DNA of 9,566 nucleotides. Origin: an uncultured Flammeovirgaceae bacterium (GTDB taxonomy: Bacteria > Bacteroidota > Bacteroidia > Cytophagales > Cyclobacteriaceae). This document shows, piece after piece, positions 5,946 to 9,566 of this stretch. The position numbers and the translations under genes are program-made. Each line of letters starts with the position of its first letter. Positions within the stretch are counted from its first letter, which is position 1. Under the pieces are notes generated by a model, which saw only the letters and a list, made by a program, of their open reading frames with translations, was not told the DNA's origin and made no database searches. Location of the stretch: assembly GCA_946886805.1 (NCBI GenBank), contig CAMPJM010000122.1, positions 1 to 9,566 of the forward strand, given 5' to 3'.

Positions 5946-6899
5946 CTAAAAGATAGCAGAAGCCACTTTTTGAACTGAGGCAGATTTTCCCATTGAATAG
6001 AAATGTAAACATGGCACGCCAAACTTTACCAACTCTTTTGACTGCTGGATAGCCCATTCCACACCAACCTGTGCTGCTTCGGTATTATCTTTACACTTTT
6101 CGATTGCTGCCACAAGATCATCTGGAATATCCATATAAAAAAGTCGGGGAAGAACATTTACCTGAGATTTGGCAGTAATCGGTTTTAAACCTGGGATTAT
6201 TGGAACGTTAATGCCCTCTTCCCTGCATGAATTTACAAAATCAAAATACTTTTGGTTATCAAAAAACATTTGAGTCACGATATAATTGGCTCCGCTATCG
6301 ATCTTCTGCTTCAAATAACGTAAATCAGCTTTTTTATTGGGTGCTTCAAAGTGTTTTTCGGGATAACCTGCCGCACCAATGCAGAAATCTGTCGGAAAAA
6401 CATTCTCCTGCTCACTTGCCAAATAACTTCCTCTGTTCATATTCACTACCTGCTTTATCAAATCTACAGCGTAGTTGTGGCCGTTCGGTTCTGGTCTAAA
6501 GCAAGGTTCTGATTTTATAGGATCACCCCTAAGTACCAAAACATTTGTGATGCCCAGAAAATTTAAATCAATTAGCGCATTTTCCGTTTCTTCCCTGGTG
6601 AAACCACCACAAATTATATGCGGAACCGTATCCACATCATAGCGATGGGTAATAGCAGCACAAATCCCTACGGTTCCCGGTCTTTTTCGAATAGAAGCCT
6701 TTTCCAACAAACCATTTTCCCTTTTCTTGTAGACAAACTCCTCTCTATGATAAGTAACATCTATAAAAGGGGGTTTGAACTCCATTAAAGGATCTATATG
6801 TTTGAAAAGATTATCTATGCTTTCTCCTTTTAGCGGAGGCAGTACTTCTAGAGAAAAAAAAGGCTTTTTAGCCTGCTCAATATGCTCGGTAACTTTCAT
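5946..6899 (-). CDS. metF: 5,10-methylenetetrahydrofolate reductase
   Basis: 317 residues, close to the usual bacterial length and with no C-terminal regulatory domain of the eukaryotic kind. MetF is a cytoplasmic FAD enzyme that reduces 5,10-methylene-THF to 5-methyl-THF, the methyl donor for MetH. The TIM-barrel motifs are in order: FSLEVLPP with Glu18 (the general acid, Glu28 in E. coli), HRYDVDTVPHIICGG (85-99), NVLVLRGDP (119-127, the Asp near the flavin), GAAGYPEKH (175-183), NYIVTQMFFD (205-214, Gln210 in the folate site) and PIIPGLKPI. Compared with E. coli MetF there is extra sequence around 56-73 and 159-170, which I recall as usual in Bacteroidota. The ATG at 6899 gives the standard N-terminus. 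It lies downstream of metH on the same strand, but 532 nt away with repeats between, so co-transcription is plausible rather than certain. Confidence 0.96.
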   Translation of the reverse strand: MKVTEHIEQAKKPFFSLEVLPPLKGESIDNLFKHIDPLMEFKPPFIDVTYHREEFVYKKRENGLLEKASIRKRPGTVGICAAITHRYDVDTVPHIICGGFTREETENALIDLNFLGITNVLVLRGDPIKSEPCFRPEPNGHNYAVDLIKQVVNMNRGSYLASEQENVFPTDFCIGAAGYPEKHFEAPNKKADLRYLKQKIDSGANYIVTQMFFDNQKYFDFVNSCREEGINVPIIPGLKPITAKSQVNVLPRLFYMDIPDDLVAAIEKCKDNTEAAQVGVEWAIQQSKELVKFGVPCLHFYSMGKSASVQKVASAIF

Positions 6900-6945
6900 C
6901 GTAATTTTTTTGCTATTTGGTTTTTGCTATACATATTTTTCTTGA

Positions 6946-6980
6946 GGACGCTTTCCTGCACGGATCCAGCTCGTGCCGGG
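6946..6980. repeat. GGACGCTTTCC..hairpin element upstream of metF
   Basis: GCACG (6958-6962) and CGTGC (6972-6976) form a 5-bp stem with a 9-nt loop, preceded by GGACGCTTTCCT. Its wording resembles the GGACGC blocks at 5702-5707 and 7201-7206, which suggests a shared intergenic repeat family. On the minus strand it would lie in the metF leader, about 50-80 nt before the start. No other full copy is present in the window. Confidence 0.35.
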
Positions 6981-7026
6981 GGGTGAACCCTAGACCTTGA
7001 ACTTAAACTTTAAATGCGCTTCAGAA

Positions 7027-7137
7027 CGCACCTACGGACCGTATTCCCGTTATTTACATTTTTCTATAAACAGTTGGCCCCTCTGGGGCATGGAGCAGTG
7101 TCTTTTTTTTATTCACAGCGATTAAAACATCTGAACA
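7027..7137. repeat. structured intergenic element, copy A
   Basis: About 110 nt, aligned with 7204-7316 at a constant offset of 177-179 nt. Shared landmarks are CGCACCTACGG, TTCCC, CTATAAACAG, a GCCCC-n3-GGGGC hairpin (7077-7089) and a CAGCnATTnAAACA tail. The first hairpin of the partner copy is broken here (CGCACC faces GGACCG), while the GCCCC/GGGGC stem is intact with a TCT loop. Confidence 0.65.
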
Positions 7138-7203
7138 GGCTACAACCTTGAACTTTGAACTCTACATTAAACTCTGAACTTTAAACGCACTTCACGACCA
7201 GGA

Positions 7204-7316
7204 CGCACCTACGGTGCGTGTTCCCATTATGAAAATTTTTCTATAAACAGTTTGCCCCGCTGGGGCCTGGGGTAGTGGTAATTGTTCCCATTTACAGCAA
7301 TTGAAACAATCGAACA
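7204..7316. repeat. structured intergenic element, copy B
   Basis: The better-preserved copy. It carries two perfect hairpins: CGCACC (7204-7209) with GGTGCG (7213-7218) around TAC, and GCCCC (7254-7258) with GGGGC (7262-7266) around GCT. CTATAAACAG lies between them. I recall similar CCTACGG..CTATAAACAG..CCCCGCTGGGG sequences between genes in other Bacteroidota; that is memory, not a search. Confidence 0.65.
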
Positions 7317-7329
7317 ACTGCAAACTCGT

Positions 7330-7430
7330 AACCCTAAACCTTGAATTTTTGAACCCTGAACTTTGAACCTTAAACTTCCAACCTTAAACAAGCTTTCTAT
7401 TTTCCATTTTCCATTTTCAATTTTCCACAC
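7330..7430 (-). repeat. degenerate short repeats after the metH stop
   Basis: Read on the metH sense strand this is a run of GGAAAATGGAAAATnGAAA units (7397-7430) followed by variants of AAGGTTCAAAGTTCAGGGTT (7330-7390). A minus-strand open frame through it translates only as repeat sequence (KWKIENGKWKIE) and is not a gene. It begins directly after the metH stop, like the G/T-rich blocks after the peptidase and MerR genes. Confidence 0.6.
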
Positions 7431-7431
7431 T

Positions 7432-9566
7432 TTAAGCCGGCCGTAAAATTTCCACATCGTAATTTAAGTTAGGCGACAACCACCTTTCCAAATCCTCCAA
7501 AGGCATGTTTTTCCTTTTTGCCATATCTTCTACCTGGTCCTTTAGTATTTTACCCAGTCCAAAATACTTGGCCTCCGGACTTGCATAATACAAACCACTG
7601 ACCGAGGAAGCGGGATACATCGCTAAATTTTCAGTTAAGGTTATTCCGGACTCCTTCTCAGCATCTAACAGATTAAAGAGCGTGATTTTTTCTGTATGGT
7701 CAGGACATCCAGGGTATCCTGGCGCCGGTCTTATGCCCTTATACTTTTCTTTTATCAAAGATTCCTGATCCAGCACCTCTTCAGGATCGTATCCCCAGAA
7801 TTCCTTCCTTACTCTCTGATGCATTAATTCTGCGAAGGCTTCAGCAAGTCTGTCAGCAAGTGCTTTGATCATAATTATATTATAATCGTCATACTCAGCT
7901 TCGTATTGCTTCAAGATCTTTTCGATACCAATTCCTGCAGTTACCGCAAACCCTCCTATATAATCGTTTATCTCACTTTCAACAGGTGCAAGAAAATCAG
8001 AAAATGCCATGTTTGGAAGCCCTTCAGCTTTTGCTCCTTGTTGCCTCAAGGTATGAAAACGGGTAAGTTCCTGTGTTCTGTCATCATCAGCATAAACAAT
8101 AATTGTATCATCGTCTTCTGTATTTGCTGGATAAAATCCTATTACCGCCCGCGCTTCCAGCAATTTCTCATCAATTATTTGCTGCAAGAGTTTCTTTGCA
8201 TCGTTGAAGACCCTCGTTGCCTCTTCGCCTATTCCCGGTTGCGTTAAAATTTTTGGATATCGGCCTTTTAACTCCCAGGTTTGGAAGAATGGTGTCCAAT
8301 CTATAAATTCTGCGATTTCTTCTAAAGGATAATTTTCAAATCGTTTGGCACCAAAAAATGTTGGCTTGGTAATTTTCTGCTCATTCCAGTCAATTTTATA
8401 CTTGTTTTCCCTCGCCTCACCAATCGAAATATATCTTTTCTCCTTATTTCTGTTTTTATGATCCGTTCTCAATTTTTCATACTCCTCTTTGATTTTTGCA
8501 TAAAATTCTTCCCGGTTCTTCCCTAAAAGATCTCCGGCTACAGTTACACTTCTTGAGGCATCGTTTACATGAATGACCGTCTGGCTATAATGAGGAGCAA
8601 TTTTAACAGCGGTATGAATTCTCGACGTAGTGGCACCACCAATCATCAGCGGTATTTTAAAACCTCTGTTCTCCATTTCCGCTGCCACATAAGTCATTTC
8701 GTCTAATGAAGGCGTTATTAGACCGCTTAGGCCTATTATATCTACTTCATGCTTCACGGCTTCGGAAAGTATTTTATCCAAAGGTGTCATCACCCCTAAA
8801 TCTATCACCTCGTAGTTATTACAAGCCAATACTACTCCTACTATGTTTTTACCTATATCGTGAACATCCCCCTTTACAGTCGCCATCAATATTTTTCCCG
8901 CGTTAGACCGCTTTTTCCCGGCTTTCTGAGCTTCCATAAAAGGAAGCAAATGGCCAACGGCTTTCTTCATCACCCGTGCGCTTTTCACTACCTGAGGCAA
9001 AAACATTTTCCCCTGGCCAAAAAGGTCACCCACGATATTCATCCCGTCCATTAACGGGCCCTCAATTACATGCAATGGTTCTTCCGCCTTTAACCTTGCT
9101 TCTTCAGTATCTTCTATTATGTATTCAACTATCCCTTTTACCAATGAATGAGACAAACGTTCCTCCACTGGTTTTAATCGCCAGGACTCATCTTTTACTA
9201 TTACTTTTCCCTTATGTTTGATGTTATCCGCAAACTCCACCAGTCGCTCTGTCCCATCAGGACTTCTATTGAAAATTACATCTTCAACAAGTTTCAACAA
9301 ATCTTTAGGAACCTCCTCATACACTTCTATCATCCCGGCATTTACTATGCCCATGTCCATTCCGGCTTTTATCGCATGGTATAAAAATGCGGCATGCATT
9401 GCTTCCCGCACCACATTGTTTCCACGGAAGGAAAAAGAAATATTACTTACCCCGCCACTAACCAGACATCCTGGTAAATTCTTTTTAATCCAGGAAACTG
9501 CTTTTATATAGTCAACAGCATAATTATTATGTTCCTCAATACCTGTAGCAATAGTTAATATATTGG
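7432..9566 (-). CDS. metH: cobalamin-dependent methionine synthase, C-terminal part
   Basis: The frame is open through the right edge. 710 codons are visible, beginning [20 protein letters not shown]; the true start is outside, and an in-frame GTG at 9414 is not a start because it lies inside a conserved domain. MetH transfers the methyl group of 5-methyl-THF through cob(I)alamin to homocysteine, in the cytoplasm. Domains seen (visible residues): end of the pterin-binding barrel (1 to about 85, with [13 protein letters not shown]); helical cap (about 125-215); B12-binding domain (about 222-345) with GDVHDIGKN, whose His235 is the lower cobalt ligand, plus the GLSGLITPS and [11 protein letters not shown] loops; AdoMet-binding reactivation domain (about 385-700) with RPAPGYP at 612-618 and [19 protein letters not shown]. 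The C-terminus is complete. Whether the homocysteine-binding domain is fused or separate, as is common in flavobacteria, cannot be seen. metF follows on the same strand. Confidence 0.97.
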   Translation of the reverse strand, partial: NILTIATGIEEHNNYAVDYIKAVSWIKKNLPGCLVSGGVSNISFSFRGNNVVREAMHAAFLYHAIKAGMDMGIVNAGMIEVYEEVPKDLLKLVEDVIFNRSPDGTERLVEFADNIKHKGKVIVKDESWRLKPVEERLSHSLVKGIVEYIIEDTEEARLKAEEPLHVIEGPLMDGMNIVGDLFGQGKMFLPQVVKSARVMKKAVGHLLPFMEAQKAGKKRSNAGKILMATVKGDVHDIGKNIVGVVLACNNYEVIDLGVMTPLDKILSEAVKHEVDIIGLSGLITPSLDEMTYVAAEMENRGFKIPLMIGGATTSRIHTAVKIAPHYSQTVIHVNDASRSVTVAGDLLGKNREEFYAKIKEEYEKLRTDHKNRNKEKRYISIGEARENKYKIDWNEQKITKPTFFGAKRFENYPLEEIAEFIDWTPFFQTWELKGRYPKILTQPGIGEEATRVFNDAKKLLQQIIDEKLLEARAVIGFYPANTEDDDTIIVYADDDRTQELTRFHTLRQQGAKAEGLPNMAFSDFLAPVESEINDYIGGFAVTAGIGIEKILKQYEAEYDDYNIIMIKALADRLAEAFAELMHQRVRKEFWGYDPEEVLDQESLIKEKYKGIRPAPGYPGCPDHTEKITLFNLLDAEKESGITLTENLAMYPASSVSGLYYASPEAKYFGLGKILKDQVEDMAKRKNMPLEDLERWLSPNLNYDVEILRPA

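Larger units (their letters stand above)
6900..7431. other. 532-nt repeat-filled spacer between metH and metF
   Basis: Holds no credible gene. From the metH side: degenerate repeats at 7330-7430; copy B (7204-7316) of a structured element; more degenerate AACTTTGAAC-type sequence (7141-7190); copy A (7027-7137); a further degenerate block (6986-7015); and a hairpin at 6958-6976. The last 55 nt before metF are A/T-rich with no recognisable promoter. I looked for SAM or cobalamin riboswitch cores on the minus strand and saw none. Confidence 0.6.

Noticed and set aside
6900..7431. SAM or cobalamin riboswitch upstream of metF
   Set aside because: No conserved core of either class is recognisable; the spacer is explained by short repeats and simple hairpins.
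7227..7457. A 76-codon minus-strand open frame overlapping the metH end
   Set aside because: Its translation is mostly repeat sequence (KWKIENGKWKIE, GSLRFKVQGSKIQG), with no family resemblance, and it overlaps the metH stop region.
9412..9414. GTG as the start of a 660-residue metH product
   Set aside because: The frame continues upstream to the window edge with conserved pterin-domain sequence ([15 protein letters not shown]), so the gene is cut by the window and not started here.
7906..9511. Several plus-strand open frames of 64-113 codons inside metH
   Set aside because: They lie opposite strongly conserved metH coding sequence, have low-complexity Leu/Ser/Cys-rich translations and show no family motif.

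Overview
The window looks like chromosomal DNA of a member of the Bacteroidota, most likely a marine or soil Flavobacteriaceae. The base composition is AT-rich. There are no Shine-Dalgarno-like leaders. The proteins (an M23 peptidase ending in ENQSLG, a DUF4412-type exported protein, an HMG-CoA lyase beginning MKIIECPRDAMQG, and a long-form MetF) match the versions I know from that family. The genus is not resolved.

Layout, left to right. (1) The 3' end of an M23 cell-wall peptidase gene (+, cut by the window edge). (2) A 737-nt gene-free spacer with several short hairpin repeats. (3) A small MerR-type regulator (+). (4) dprA (+), the DNA-uptake/RecA-loading protein, with a GTG start. (5) A hairpin that can terminate transcription from both sides. 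(6) A secreted DUF4412-like protein (-), divergent from (7) a membrane protein (+) with an N-terminal J domain, one transmembrane helix and a C-terminal TPR array. (8) Convergent with it, HMG-CoA lyase (-). (9) A 330-nt repeat-bearing spacer. (10) metF (-). (11) A 532-nt spacer with two copies of a structured repeat. (12) The C-terminal 710 codons of metH (-), running off the right edge.

Functional links. metH and metF form a co-directional methionine/one-carbon pair: MetF makes 5-methyl-THF and MetH uses it to methylate homocysteine. HMG-CoA lyase acts in leucine/ketone-body catabolism and lies on the same strand downstream of metF, but its 330-nt separation argues for its own transcript. 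The divergent DUF4412 protein and J-TPR membrane protein are both envelope-directed by sequence, but nothing shows that they work together.

Roughly a fifth of the window is intergenic, and the longer spacers are not blank. They contain REP-like hairpins (a 37-bp unit in two opposite-facing copies about 5.2 kb apart), a structured element duplicated about 177 nt apart, and degenerate G/T-rich repeats that directly follow stop codons on the sense strand. There is no mobile element, CRISPR array, tRNA or rRNA, and I see no convincing novel multigene system. The most interesting items are the J-TPR membrane protein and the spacer repeats.
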